Shown here: positions 17,193-26,039 of the stretch, in pieces | Numbering within the stretch: the stretch's first letter is position 1 | How the letters are laid out: every line of letters starts with the position of its first letter | Assembly: GCA_002085155.1 (NCBI GenBank) | Contig: NASX01000018.1 | Span: forward strand, 18,097 to 82,096 | Reading direction: 5' to 3' | Length of the DNA stretch: 64,000 nt | Source of the DNA: Sorangiineae bacterium NIC37A_2 | GTDB lineage: Bacteria; Myxococcota_A; Polyangia; Polyangiales; Polyangiaceae | Notes under the pieces: generated by a model | The model's input: only the letters and a program-made list of their open reading frames with translations | Told to the model about the DNA's origin: nothing | The model's database searches: none | Translations under genes and position numbers: made by a program

Positions 17193-18293
17193 TCAGACGT
17201 TGAATCGGAAGTGGATCACGTCGCCATCACGCACGACGTACTCTTTTCCTTCAATCCCGAGCTTGCCCTGCTCTTTACACTTTGCCTCAGAGCCGAGGGT
17301 GATGAGATCCTCCCACCAGATCACCTCGGCGCGAATGAAGCCGCGTTCAAAGTCGGAGTGAATCACGCCGGCCGCCTCAGGCGCTGTCGCCCCCTTACGG
17401 ACCGTCCAGGCGCGCGCTTCTTTCTTGCCCGCCGTGAAGTAGGTGATGAGGCCGAGCAGCGAGTAGCCCGTCCGGATCACGCGATTCAGTCCCGCCTCTT
17501 CGAGACCGGCTGCTTCAAGGAACTCAGGACGATCGGCCGGGTCGAGCTCAGCAATCTGGGCCTCGAGGGCCGCGCAAATCGGGACGACAGAAGCGCCTTC
17601 TTGAGCGGCGTACTCGACCAGCGCCTTGTAGTGAGGATTCTTCTCCGGCTCCGCGGCGCTGCCCTCATCGACGTTTGCGACGTAAAATGTCGGCTTCGAG
17701 GTCAAGAGCTGAAGTTCGGCGAGGGCGGCTCGCTCCGCGTCCGACTTCGTAGCGTAGGAGCGAGCAGGTTTGCCTTGATCGAGATGCGCCGCCAGCTCCT
17801 CGCAGAGGGACACCAGGACCTTCTCCTTGGCGTCGCCGCCTTTGCTCTGTTTGCGCGCACGGTCGAGTCGTTTCGTCACGGTGTCGAGGTCCTTCAAGCA
17901 AAGCTCGGTGTGGATGGTCTCGACGTCGCCGACGGGGTTCACGCGCCCGTCGACGTGGGTCACGTTCTCGTCCTCAAAGCATCGCACCACATGGGCGATC
18001 GCATCGACCTCACGGATGTGTCCGAGGAACTGGTTCCCGAGGCCTTCGCCTTTCGAAGCACCACGCACGAGACCCGCGATGTCGACAAAGCGGATACTCG
18101 TGGGGACCTCGATCGTCTGGTAGACCTCTGCGAGCTTCTTGAGTCGCGGATCGGGAACCGGAACGATACCGACGTTGGGCTCAATGGTACAAAATGGGAA
18201 GTTTTGCGCCTCCGCTTTCGCAGTGGAGAGCGCGTTGAACAGCGTGCTCTTGCCAACGTTCGGAAGACCGACCACTCCGCATGAAAAACCCAT
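17193..18293 (-). CDS. ychF: Redox-regulated ATPase/Obg-like GTPase YchF
   Basis: A 366-residue member of the universally conserved Obg-like ATPase family that associates with ribosomes. The P-loop GLPNVGKST lies at residues 9-17, with switch elements NFPFCTIEPNVG and FVDIAGLVRGASKGEGLGNQFL. The C-terminal TGS domain is recognisable (TYFTAGKKEARAWTVRKG ... DGDVIHFRFNV). Length and motif order are standard. It is divergent from the 5'-nucleotidase gene, with 126 bp between their starts. Confidence 0.96.
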   Translation of the reverse strand: MGFSCGVVGLPNVGKSTLFNALSTAKAEAQNFPFCTIEPNVGIVPVPDPRLKKLAEVYQTIEVPTSIRFVDIAGLVRGASKGEGLGNQFLGHIREVDAIAHVVRCFEDENVTHVDGRVNPVGDVETIHTELCLKDLDTVTKRLDRARKQSKGGDAKEKVLVSLCEELAAHLDQGKPARSYATKSDAERAALAELQLLTSKPTFYVANVDEGSAAEPEKNPHYKALVEYAAQEGASVVPICAALEAQIAELDPADRPEFLEAAGLEEAGLNRVIRTGYSLLGLITYFTAGKKEARAWTVRKGATAPEAAGVIHSDFERGFIRAEVIWWEDLITLGSEAKCKEQGKLGIEGKEYVVRDGDVIHFRFNV

Positions 18294-18419
18294 CGCGGCC
18301 GCGCCTTACCTGAATTCTCGGCGTCGACAAGGGCTTCGGACCTTTTCCTCCGAAATCCGGCGCTTTTTGCGCACCTCGTCTCCACGCGAGCTCAGAAAAG
18401 CTGTGGTAAGCTGAATCGA

Positions 18420-19955
18420 GTGTCCCGCATAGCCGATAGCGAAGCGCCCACAGCGCCGAACCTCCAGCTCTATCTCCCGCTCCCCGGCCACCTCGAGCCC
18501 CCCAAAGGTCACTCGATCCCCCGCAAGGATCGCGTCTTCGCGAATCGAAATCTGCATTTGGCCGAGATCGACTGGGTCGGTTTCGACATGGATTACACGC
18601 TCGCGATCTACGAGCAGCACGCGATGGACACCTTGAGCGTGCGCCTGACCGTCGAGCGGTTGATCAAACGCGGCTACCCCGAGCGCCTCAAGAACCTCGC
18701 CTTCGACACGAACTTCCCGATCCGCGGCCTGCTCGTCGACAAAGATCAGGGAAATATCCTGAAGCTCGACCGCCACAAACAAGTCGCCAAGGGCTTCCAC
18801 GGAACGCGCCTGCTCTCGCAGGAGGAGATCGACACCCTCTATCACAAGAACAAGCTCCTCTATCAGACGGACCGTTATCACTGGATCGACACGCTCTTCG
18901 CTCTCTGCGAAGTAACGAGCTACGCGTCGATCGTGACCGCCTTGACCGACGCGGGCATCGAGTTCGACCCCCGTCAGCTCTTCGTCGACGTGCGCACCTC
19001 GATCGACGAAGCGCACCATGATGGCTCCGTTTACCGCGAGGTCACTCAGAACCTCGACCGCTACCTCGATCGCGACCCGCTCCTCCCAGCGACTCTGCAC
19101 AAGCTCAGGAGCTCCGGGAAGAAGCTGTTCATTCTGACCAACTCGCCGTGGCACTACACAAACGCGATCATGAGTTACCTGCTCGAAGAGAGCGGCAGCC
19201 GTTACCCCCACTGGCGGAACTACTTCGACATCATCATCTGCTCCGCGAAGAAGCCGCTGTGGTTCGGCGACGGCACACCTTTCGCTGAGCGACTGCCCTC
19301 CTTGCCACCGCCGGACTGGGGTCAGGTGAGCGAGCCGGGGCAGACGCGCGAGGTGGAAGGTCCGCTCGAGCGTGGGCATGTCTACGAAGGCGGGAGCCTC
19401 GCCGAGTTCGAGAAGCGGCTCGGCATCGGGGGCCATAAGGTCCTCTACGTCGGCGACCACATCTACGGGGACATCCTACGCAGCAAGAAGGACTCGACCT
19501 GGCGCACCGCCCTCGTCATCCAGGAGCTCGACCGAGAAGTGGAAGCGCTCAAGGCGACGGTCGATCTCAGGGCGCGCAGGCGTCAGCTCTATGAGCTCCG
19601 TCCGCTCTACGAAGATGATCTTCGTTACTACCAAAAGCTGCTCAAGGAACTTCCCAAGGATCCTGAAAATGAGCACGACCGCCAGAAGCGGGCCCAAATC
19701 AAAGCGGAAATCGAGCGCCAAAAGCTCGCCCTCGCGGAGCTCGAGGCGGAGTACACCAAGGTGTCCAAGGAACACGACCGCGTCTTCCACGAGTACTTCG
19801 GGCCTCTGCTCAAAGAGATGAACGGACTATCGGTCTTCGGCCAGCAGGTCGAGACCTACGCCGACATCTACATGCGGCGGGTCTCGAGCCTCAACAACTA
19901 TCCCCCGACGCAGTTCTTCCGCTCGCCCCACGATCTCCTGCCTCACGAGATCTGA
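18420..19955 (+). CDS. HAD-IG family 5'-nucleotidase
   Basis: A cytosolic purine 5'-nucleotidase of the HAD superfamily (511 residues). The catalytic motif GFDMDYTLA places the nucleophile and acid at Asp56 and Asp58. Motif II appears as LFILTNSPWHYTNAI and the motif IV region as VLYVGDHIYGDILRSKK. A helical, coiled-coil-like stretch of charged residues (about 375-465) precedes the C-terminus, as in eukaryotic cN-II relatives. Translation starts at GTG 18420, giving MSRIADSEAP. By family it would dephosphorylate IMP/GMP; the substrate is not shown by the sequence. A strong bidirectional hairpin follows. Confidence 0.88.
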   Translation: MSRIADSEAPTAPNLQLYLPLPGHLEPPKGHSIPRKDRVFANRNLHLAEIDWVGFDMDYTLAIYEQHAMDTLSVRLTVERLIKRGYPERLKNLAFDTNFPIRGLLVDKDQGNILKLDRHKQVAKGFHGTRLLSQEEIDTLYHKNKLLYQTDRYHWIDTLFALCEVTSYASIVTALTDAGIEFDPRQLFVDVRTSIDEAHHDGSVYREVTQNLDRYLDRDPLLPATLHKLRSSGKKLFILTNSPWHYTNAIMSYLLEESGSRYPHWRNYFDIIICSAKKPLWFGDGTPFAERLPSLPPPDWGQVSEPGQTREVEGPLERGHVYEGGSLAEFEKRLGIGGHKVLYVGDHIYGDILRSKKDSTWRTALVIQELDREVEALKATVDLRARRRQLYELRPLYEDDLRYYQKLLKELPKDPENEHDRQKRAQIKAEIERQKLALAELEAEYTKVSKEHDRVFHEYFGPLLKEMNGLSVFGQQVETYADIYMRRVSSLNNYPPTQFFRSPHDLLPHEI

Positions 19956-20000
19956 AGAGGGGCCGCGGGCACGAGCGCTCGCCCCCCAAGACACCAAAAG

Positions 20001-20038
20001 AGAAAGGCCCCGTCCGCTTGCGCGGCCGGGGCCCTCTT
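20001..20038. terminator. Bidirectional intrinsic terminator
   Basis: A stem of GGCCCCG/CGGGGCC is continued inside by CCGC/GCGG around a TTGC loop. It is flanked by A-rich sequence (AAAAGAGAAA) on the left and CTCTTCTT on the right, so it can work in both directions. It sits between the convergent 5'-nucleotidase and OmpA-family genes. Confidence 0.8.
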
Positions 20039-20057
20039 CTTCAGCCGAGCTGTGCTC

Positions 20058-21686
20058 TTAATCCTGGAGGATCGAGAACTCGATGCGGCGATTCCGCTGA
20101 CGACCCGCGGCCGTTGCGTTGTCTGCGATCGGGAGATCGGGACCGGCGCCGTAGATCGAGAGCTGCGACTCGCTCACGCCCTGAGCCACGAGGAAGTCCT
20201 TGACCGACTGAGCGCGCTCCGTCGAGATCTTCAGGTTCTGCTCGCGCTCACCTTGGTCATCGGTGTGACCCGTGATGCGCACGCGCAGATCGGGGTAGGA
20301 CTTGAGAACAGCGGCGGCTTCGCGCAGAAGCGGCTCCGACGCCTTCTTGATCTTCGCGCTCCCGAAGTCGAACTCGATGCCCTTGATGACACCGACGAAC
20401 TTGGTGACCTTCTCGGGGATCACGTCGGGGCAACCGTCCTCATCATCGAGGCCATTTTTGGTCTCGGGCTGCGTCGGGCACTTGTCCACGGAGTCCGGGA
20501 TTCCATCGCCATCCTGATCGTGGACGACACAACCAGTGATCGTGCGAGCAGGCTCGTTCGGGCATTCGTCGACAGAGTCGATGAGGCCGTCACCGTCGGT
20601 GTCTTGGATGGGGCAGATCTTCTCGGGGCATCCGGAGGGTGCCGGACCTGCCTCCTCGGGGCACGGATCGCGCAGATCGATGATGCCGTCGCCATCGCTG
20701 TCGGGGCATCCGGTCGGCGCGATGCCGGGAGCGTCCACGCACTCGTCGACGTCGTCCGCAACACCGTCACCGTCCGTGTCAGGCGGAATGGGGATGCACC
20801 CACGGTCCGTACCGGCCACGGTCGGGCACTCATCCTGGTAGTCGAGGAATCCATCCCCATCCAGGTCAGGGCGCTTGCGCGTGGGCACGAAGGTGATGCC
20901 GAGGAGAATCTCGGGAGAGTGCGCACCAGAGCCGGAGCCCGCGTCGTACTTCCTCGAGACCACGTCACGCACATCGAGACGGAGCGAAAGGTGCTCGTCG
21001 AGAGCAGCCTTCACGCCAGCGCCGAAGTGGAACGCGTCGTCGTCATCGTTGCCCATCTCGTTGCTGCTCGCACCGAGCACACCACCACCGACGAGGGCGA
21101 AGGGGGTGATGCTCGAGCCAGGAATCTGAAGGATGGCGTGACCGCGCACGGTCCAGAGCGTGGCTTCCGTACCGTCTTCGACAGCCGTCGGCATCAGCGC
21201 AGCTTCCGCTTCGACACCGAGGAAGGTGAGCGGGAAGAAGGCAACGCGAGCGCCAACTTCACCGGCCAGCTTGAACGGACGCTGATCCGCGAGCGGAAGA
21301 CTCGGGGCGTAGAGCTGGTGATCGTTGGCGGGGAACATGAGGCCGCCGTAGAGCCCGAGCTCCCACATCAGGGGTTCGGGGACGTAGCGCTTCATGTACG
21401 GGATGTTCTTCGGTCCCGTGCGATCCGAAGTTGCATCGGAGGCCTCGACCGCCGGGGCGGGCTCAGTTTCTTCCGCGGTCGTGAGAACACGAGCTTCCGC
21501 TTCAGGTCCTGCGCCGAGCGTCACTGCTGCGCGCGCCTCGGCCTTCGGCTCTGCGTCAGCCTCGGGAGCGGCTTCGGCCACCGGCGCGGCGCTGGCCTCT
21601 TCCGGTGCGGGATCGGCTGCAAGGGCAGGGCTCGTAACGAGCGCCAGAGTCACCACTGCATTCTTGAGAATCAAAGTGTCTTTCAT
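20058..21686 (-). CDS. Outer-membrane OmpA-family protein with TSP3 repeats
   Basis: The 542-residue protein has a signal peptide (ending near SPALA-A), an Ala/Glu-rich spacer, and a predicted N-terminal beta-barrel (about 100-270). Five calcium-binding thrombospondin type 3 repeats follow, of the form D-x-DGDG-x-x-D-x-x-D-x-C (about 275-410), and then an OmpA peptidoglycan-binding domain. The latter shows EFDFGSAKI, ITGHTDDQGE and NRRIEFSIL near the C-terminus. It probably links the outer membrane to peptidoglycan. The gene starts 28 bp after the stop of the DUF481 gene, so the two envelope genes likely form an operon. Confidence 0.92.
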   Translation of the reverse strand: MKDTLILKNAVVTLALVTSPALAADPAPEEASAAPVAEAAPEADAEPKAEARAAVTLGAGPEAEARVLTTAEETEPAPAVEASDATSDRTGPKNIPYMKRYVPEPLMWELGLYGGLMFPANDHQLYAPSLPLADQRPFKLAGEVGARVAFFPLTFLGVEAEAALMPTAVEDGTEATLWTVRGHAILQIPGSSITPFALVGGGVLGASSNEMGNDDDDAFHFGAGVKAALDEHLSLRLDVRDVVSRKYDAGSGSGAHSPEILLGITFVPTRKRPDLDGDGFLDYQDECPTVAGTDRGCIPIPPDTDGDGVADDVDECVDAPGIAPTGCPDSDGDGIIDLRDPCPEEAGPAPSGCPEKICPIQDTDGDGLIDSVDECPNEPARTITGCVVHDQDGDGIPDSVDKCPTQPETKNGLDDEDGCPDVIPEKVTKFVGVIKGIEFDFGSAKIKKASEPLLREAAAVLKSYPDLRVRITGHTDDQGEREQNLKISTERAQSVKDFLVAQGVSESQLSIYGAGPDLPIADNATAAGRQRNRRIEFSILQD

Positions 21687-21714
21687 GGTTCTTTTCTCCG
21701 AATGTCTGGCTCAA

Positions 21715-22614
21715 TCACTGCAGGGTGTAGACCAGGCTCAGCGAGGTGATCGTGTCGAGGTTCTTGGGCACGACCGGGGTGTGGTCGTAGCGGAGCGTGA
21801 ATCCAGCGGCCATTTGGAACTTGGACGCGATGCGGGCGCTGAGCACCGTGGCCCAGTTGATCCGGAACGGGAGCCCCGTCGCGTTGGTGCCGTCTCCCGC
21901 GATGTAGGAGACGTCCTCGAAGCCCTGCAGGTACTCGAGGTCCGTCTCGATGGAGATGTTTTCGCTCATCGAGTTGTCGTAGTGGCCCGCAGCCCTGAGC
22001 TGGTGCCGGGTATCGGTGGCGTAGACGCCAGCGGCAGGATCCACGGCGCCTTGTTCACGCATATCGTACTGTAAGTCATAACCAAGTTCGAAGTTGAGGT
22101 GCTGCTTCTCTTGGTTGATGAAGTAGTAACCAAGACCTGGGTCGACGTTGAGACGGAGATCCAAGTTCTGGAAGTAGTCGCGCCGACCGGAAACCTGCAC
22201 GAAGATCTCGAACTGCTCGGTCAACAGGCGACCGTAGCGGAGCAGGCCCTGGAAGTTCTCGGCGGTCGGGACCGACTCGGTCGATCCAGCGGGGATACCT
22301 CGGGCGTAGTTGGCGAAGAGAGCGGCGCGGAACTTGTCCATGTCGCGGCGAAGCTTCACGTCACCGCCGCCGGTCAGGTTGATGTTCTCCGTGTTACCAC
22401 TGGTGAGCGCGAAGCCTGCCATGAGCGAGATCGACGTCTCGTTCGCGGGCGCGAGCTCAGCCGGTCCTTCACCTCGCTGAAAACCCTCCGCGGCAACGTC
22501 GGTAGAGCCACTCGTGGCCTTCTTATCCTCGATGAGCGACTGGGCCTGCCCGGTCTGCCCCAAAAGGGCAACGCTCGTGGCGAGCGCAGCCGCGCACATT
22601 TTTTGTTGAATCAT
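21715..22614 (-). CDS. DUF481 outer-membrane beta-barrel protein
   Basis: A 299-residue protein with a signal peptide (cleavage near GQAQS) and alternating hydrophobic/polar strands typical of a 12-strand barrel. The beginning of the barrel, SLMAGFALTSGNTENINLTGGG, and the C-terminal TSLSLVYTLQ match the DUF481 salt-stress-induced outer-membrane family. The C-terminal Leu-Gln differs from the usual terminal aromatic signal. It is the first gene of the pair with the OmpA/TSP3 protein. Its role is unknown. Confidence 0.85.
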   Translation of the reverse strand: MIQQKMCAAALATSVALLGQTGQAQSLIEDKKATSGSTDVAAEGFQRGEGPAELAPANETSISLMAGFALTSGNTENINLTGGGDVKLRRDMDKFRAALFANYARGIPAGSTESVPTAENFQGLLRYGRLLTEQFEIFVQVSGRRDYFQNLDLRLNVDPGLGYYFINQEKQHLNFELGYDLQYDMREQGAVDPAAGVYATDTRHQLRAAGHYDNSMSENISIETDLEYLQGFEDVSYIAGDGTNATGLPFRINWATVLSARIASKFQMAAGFTLRYDHTPVVPKNLDTITSLSLVYTLQ

Positions 22615-23063
22615 GGTCGTCGATCTCCCATCTGGCGAGTTCTAGCCGGAGGCCCATCTTGACCCTCCGAACCCCGCCTCGGAGCCGATTTGGATGAGTT
22701 TAGGAGCCGCGTCAATGCGTCAAAGCGTGCGCACCACCCTGAAATTGCGGCATTTTCCGCATTCAGCTGAGGCTGCAACTGAAAAATCGTGACCTTTTTG
22801 GGTCAAGAGAGGGTCTATCGAGCCTCGATGGACCTGGGGCCGCTGCGACCGCCGGAAACATCCAGACGTCGCCCAACGGCGTCGTAAGGGATCGCCGTGG
22901 TGAAAAAATCACGAGGCACCTCCCCCACCTGCGTTTTTTGGGAAAGCCAGAAACCAAACAGAAAACATCGGACTGCTAGTGAGTTTTCAACGACGCCCCC
23001 CCGAAACATTCGCCGCTCGGCGCGCCCGTCTCTTGGGGCCCTTCGGAGGCAAGGAAAAACTAC
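22615..23063. other. 449-bp non-coding divergent region with several inverted repeats
   Basis: No credible gene is present between the DUF481 gene (minus) and amt (plus). The stretch is AT-richer than its surroundings and contains a GCGG/CCGC hairpin (22747-22760), TGACC-N6-GGTCA (22790-22805), a 23-bp near-perfect palindrome (22812-22834) and a further CGCC/GGCG repeat near 22870. A sigma-54 site (GG-N10-GC) was looked for and not found. Confidence 0.6.
22790..22834. repeat. Tandem palindromes upstream of amt
   Basis: TGACC-tttttg-GGTCA is followed six bases later by GGTCTATCGAG-C-CTCGATGGACC, a 23-bp inverted repeat with a single T/G mismatch. As RNA it would form a 10-bp stem with one G-U pair and a GCC loop. 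It lies about 230 bp before amt and about 180 bp before the DUF481 start. It could be an operator or an RNA element; no regulator is identified. Confidence 0.55.
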
Positions 23064-24326
23064 ATGAATGCAGCAGACACAACTTGGGTCTTAGCCTCGA
23101 CGGCACTCGTTCTCCTCATGACCCCAGGCCTCGCCCTCTTCTACGGAGGCATGGTTTCCACGAGGAACGTCCTTTCCACCCTGATGCACAGCTTCTTCGC
23201 CATGGGAATCATCACCGTGGTGTGGATCGTGGTCGGGTACTCGCTCGCCTTTGGGCCTGGCAACAGCTTCATCGGTGACTTCTCGATGGTGGGCCTCAAG
23301 GGCGTCACCGCAGAGCCGAACGGTGTGCTCGCGCTGGTGGATGGAAAACTTGAGCCGGCGATCACGAATATCCCCCACGTCACGTTCATGGGCTTCCAGA
23401 TGATGTTCGCCATCATCACCCCCGCGCTCATCTCGGGCGCCTTCGCAGAGCGCCTCAAGTTCCGCGCTTACGCTGTGTTCATCGTCCTCTGGTCCATCCT
23501 CATCTACGCCCCCCTGGCACACTGGGTCTGGCATCCCCACGGCTGGGTGGCGCAAGACGGTGGTCTCGACTTCGCAGGCGGTCTCGTCGTTCACGCGTCG
23601 AGCGGTGTGTCGGCTCTTATCTTCGCCCTTGTGATCGGCAAGCGGAAGCGCCCCGCCCCTCCGCACAACCTGCCCATGGTCTTGACCGGTGCAGGCATGC
23701 TCTGGTTCGGCTGGTTCGGCTTCAACGCCGGCAGCGCTCTGGCCGCCGATGGGCTCGCAGCGACCGCTCTCGTCAATACGCACGTCGCCGCTGCAGGAGC
23801 CATGCTGAGCTGGCTCTTGGCAGAGACGCTCAAGCACGGAAAGGCGACCGCGCTCGGTGCAGCCTCTGGTCTCGTCGCCGGTCTCGTGGTCATCACCCCC
23901 TGCGCTGGTTTCGTGAGCCCGATGAGCTCGCTCTGGATCGGCCTCATTGGTGGCGTGGTCTGCTTCGGTGGCGTCCTGCTCAAGGGCAAGCTCGGTTATG
24001 ACGACTCCCTCGACGCCTTCGGTGTCCACGGCATCGGCGGCATCGTCGGTGGCCTCCTGCTCGGCGTCTTCGCTGACACCGCCTGGAACGAAGGTGGAGC
24101 GAACGGTCTGCTCCTCGGCGACAGCGCCCTCTTTGTTGCCAACCTCAAGGCTACCGTCATCGGCGTCGCGTTCGCGGCTCTCGGCACCTTCATCATCCTG
24201 AAGATCCTGGATGCCACGATCGGTCTGCGCGTCAGCGAAGAGGTCGAAGAAGAAGGGCTCGATCAACACCTGCACGGCGAGCGCGCCTACTCGGAATCTT
24301 CCGGTGGCAGCCACGTCGAGGCGTAA
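23064..24326 (+). CDS. amt: Ammonium transporter
   Basis: An Amt/Mep/Rh channel of 420 residues with about 11 membrane helices. The twin pore histidines are at H177 (VVHASSGVSALI) and H322 (FGVHGIGGIVGG), and the gating/phenylalanine region is in FGWFGFNAGSAL. A cytoplasmic C-terminal tail of about 35 residues is His/Glu/Ser-rich. AAGGA lies upstream of the ATG. Amt genes are often paired with glnK, but no PII gene is adjacent. A classical terminator follows. Confidence 0.96.
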   Translation: MNAADTTWVLASTALVLLMTPGLALFYGGMVSTRNVLSTLMHSFFAMGIITVVWIVVGYSLAFGPGNSFIGDFSMVGLKGVTAEPNGVLALVDGKLEPAITNIPHVTFMGFQMMFAIITPALISGAFAERLKFRAYAVFIVLWSILIYAPLAHWVWHPHGWVAQDGGLDFAGGLVVHASSGVSALIFALVIGKRKRPAPPHNLPMVLTGAGMLWFGWFGFNAGSALAADGLAATALVNTHVAAAGAMLSWLLAETLKHGKATALGAASGLVAGLVVITPCAGFVSPMSSLWIGLIGGVVCFGGVLLKGKLGYDDSLDAFGVHGIGGIVGGLLLGVFADTAWNEGGANGLLLGDSALFVANLKATVIGVAFAALGTFIILKILDATIGLRVSEEVEEEGLDQHLHGERAYSESSGGSHVEA

Positions 24327-24345
24327 TCGGTCCCCCTCTCCCATC

Positions 24346-24379
24346 AAAAAAGCCGGGCCTCTTCGAGGTCCGGCTTTTT
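24346..24379 (+). terminator. Intrinsic terminator of amt
   Basis: AAAAAAGCCGG...CCGGCTTTTT: an AGCCGG/CCGGCT stem, extended inside by CCTC/GAGG, followed by five T. It begins 20 bp after the amt stop. The upstream A-run makes it possible in the reverse direction too, for the DUF2845 gene. Confidence 0.88.
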
Positions 24380-24442
24380 CCATTTCGCGTCGGCTCGTAA
24401 AGGGAATCGTGCGACGAGGCCTATCTCGACTCGCTGGAGACC

Positions 24443-24835
24443 TCACTTCACGCCGTAGTCGCCCGTATCGAGGGCCACGAGCCGGCTCGACTCGAAGAGG
24501 AGGTGGTAAACGAAGCGGTTTCGCCCAAAGTCATAGATGAGGCGATGGATCGGCACCTCGACGACCCCCCGAACTTCACTGCCGCCGCACAGGATGCGAC
24601 CACTCTGGTCCTTGGAGCAGCCCCGCAACACTTGGCTACCAATGCGGTATTCGACAGTGACGTCTTCCTGGTCCGGAGCCCCGCACAGCTGCTTCACTTT
24701 GTACATGGGGTCCCCGAGCTCCACCATGCGGTTCGCACAGCGCATCGTTGACCAAGCTGTTGCGCTCGCCGGAGCCCAAAAAGCCAAAGCCGACAGAGAA
24801 GTAGCCAGAAGAAGCGCTCGAGCCCTCGAAGTCAT
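24443..24835 (-). CDS. DUF2845 domain secreted protein
   Basis: A 130-residue protein with an N-terminal signal peptide (cleavage near ASATA). The domain contains STMRCANRMVELGDPMYKV and LCGAPDQED, matching the conserved C-x-N-R-x-V-x-x-G-D and C-G-x-P motifs of DUF2845. A further cysteine pair (RGCSKD, ILCGG) and a beta-rich C-terminus follow. The protein is periplasmic with unknown function. The gene is divergent from the LRR lipoprotein, 257 bp away; that gap shows no other recognisable feature. Confidence 0.8.
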   Translation of the reverse strand: MTSRARALLLATSLSALAFWAPASATAWSTMRCANRMVELGDPMYKVKQLCGAPDQEDVTVEYRIGSQVLRGCSKDQSGRILCGGSEVRGVVEVPIHRLIYDFGRNRFVYHLLFESSRLVALDTGDYGVK

Positions 24836-25092
24836 ATCTTTCTATTTTTCCAGGAATTTCCGAGACCGCCCAGCAGCTGGGCCAAGGGTCCGAACTTGCT
24901 CATGATTCATGCGAACCTGGCCCGCCCGTCGGTCCGTCCCGAGGAGCCACGGCGACTCGGAGTAGAACTTTCGACTCCCGAGGCAACCATTGCCCACCTC
25001 TCCTCACCGAAATCAAAGGACCGTTCGCCGATTGCGAGCTTTGTGTGAGAGTGGAGTTGATCTCCTCCTCGTCCGAGTGGTGTGCTCCCCGG

Positions 25093-25929
25093 ATGATCCG
25101 AAGCTCCCGCGCAGTCCGCCTCGGCGGACCCTTTCGGCCCTCGAGCAGCCTCCTGCTCGCGGCCTCTGTCTTGATCGCCATCGGCTGCGACGAGCCGAAG
25201 AAGAAAGCTCCTGCGCCCGAGGCCGCGACGAGTGCTCCTGCCCCCGTCGAGCCTCCTCCTTCTGCCCCGGTCGCCGAAGAACCTCAAGCTCCCCCACGCA
25301 CCTATCCGAAGCTCGCCGATTGCCCGCCGGGTCCTCTGAAGGTCGAGATCCAGAGCCCCGAGCTCGAGGGTGCGATCCGGGTCAAGGCACAGAAACCGGA
25401 CGGTCCTCTCACCGCTGCCGATCTGCGCCGGCTCCGCTCCCTCAACCTGTCACGCGTGCCCCGCGAAGGAATCGACGTTTGCTTGTTCAAGGGCATGACC
25501 GAGCTGCGTGAATTGAGCTTCGGTCCCGATCAAATCGACGACCTGAGCCCCCTCGCCGCCCTCACGAAGCTCGAATCTCTGAGCATGACCGGAAACCCGG
25601 TGAGCGACTTGAGTCCTCTTCAGAAGCTCCTCAAGCTCGACCGACTCACCATTGCGAAGGCAAATATCACAGACCTCTCCCCCCTCGCGAACCTCAAGGT
25701 CATCACGGAGGTCAACTTCGATGATAACCCCGTCGAGGACATCTCGGTCCTCGCGAACATGAAGGATCTGGAGCGGGTTTCCCTCCAGCGCACCAAGGTT
25801 GCCTCGGCGGCGCCGCTCTCGAAGCTCAAGTCCCTCAAGTCCTTGCATCTCGCGGGTAGTCCGCTCGGAGACGACATCGGCGCGACCGCCGAGCTGGTTC
25901 GCAATGGGACCAAGGTCTTCCGCGAGTGA
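25093..25929 (+). CDS. Leucine-rich-repeat lipoprotein
   Basis: The product starts with a basic region and hydrophobic stretch ending in AIGC (Cys32, probable lipidation), then a Lys/Ala/Pro linker and a ~190-residue domain. That domain holds about six repeats of the bacterial 22-residue LRR type: LSPLAALTKLESLSMTGNPV, LSPLQKLLKLDRLTI, LSPLANLKVITEVNF and so on. Such internalin-like LRRs bind proteins. The start is uncertain: ATG 25093 (278 residues) was preferred, but GTG at 25045 or 25051 would only lengthen the N-terminus. It is likely an envelope surface protein; its ligand is unknown. Confidence 0.75.
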   Translation: MIRSSRAVRLGGPFRPSSSLLLAASVLIAIGCDEPKKKAPAPEAATSAPAPVEPPPSAPVAEEPQAPPRTYPKLADCPPGPLKVEIQSPELEGAIRVKAQKPDGPLTAADLRRLRSLNLSRVPREGIDVCLFKGMTELRELSFGPDQIDDLSPLAALTKLESLSMTGNPVSDLSPLQKLLKLDRLTIAKANITDLSPLANLKVITEVNFDDNPVEDISVLANMKDLERVSLQRTKVASAAPLSKLKSLKSLHLAGSPLGDDIGATAELVRNGTKVFRE

Positions 25930-25995
25930 GCTCCGAAAAGCAAAGGGGCGCTCGAAGGACCAGGCTCCCAGAGATACGCACAACGCCGAGATGTT

Positions 25996-26013
25996 CGCCC
26001 CATCGACGGGGCG
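25996..26013. terminator. Short hairpin in a convergent gap
   Basis: CGCCCC-ATCGAC-GGGGCG lies in the 110-bp gap between the convergent LRR-lipoprotein and Fur-family genes. No T-tract is present. Confidence 0.3.
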
Positions 26014-26039
26014 CACTCAGCCAAGGCTTTCCATCAAAC

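Noticed and set aside
20052..21749. 565-codon plus-strand frame opposite the OmpA/TSP3 gene
   Set aside because: Antisense shadow; the minus strand has clear signal peptide, TSP3 and OmpA motifs.
22900..22960. Possible sigma-54 promoter of amt (GAGGCACCTCCCCCACCTGC)
   Set aside because: GG to GC distance is 14 rather than 10 bases, so the essential spacing is wrong.
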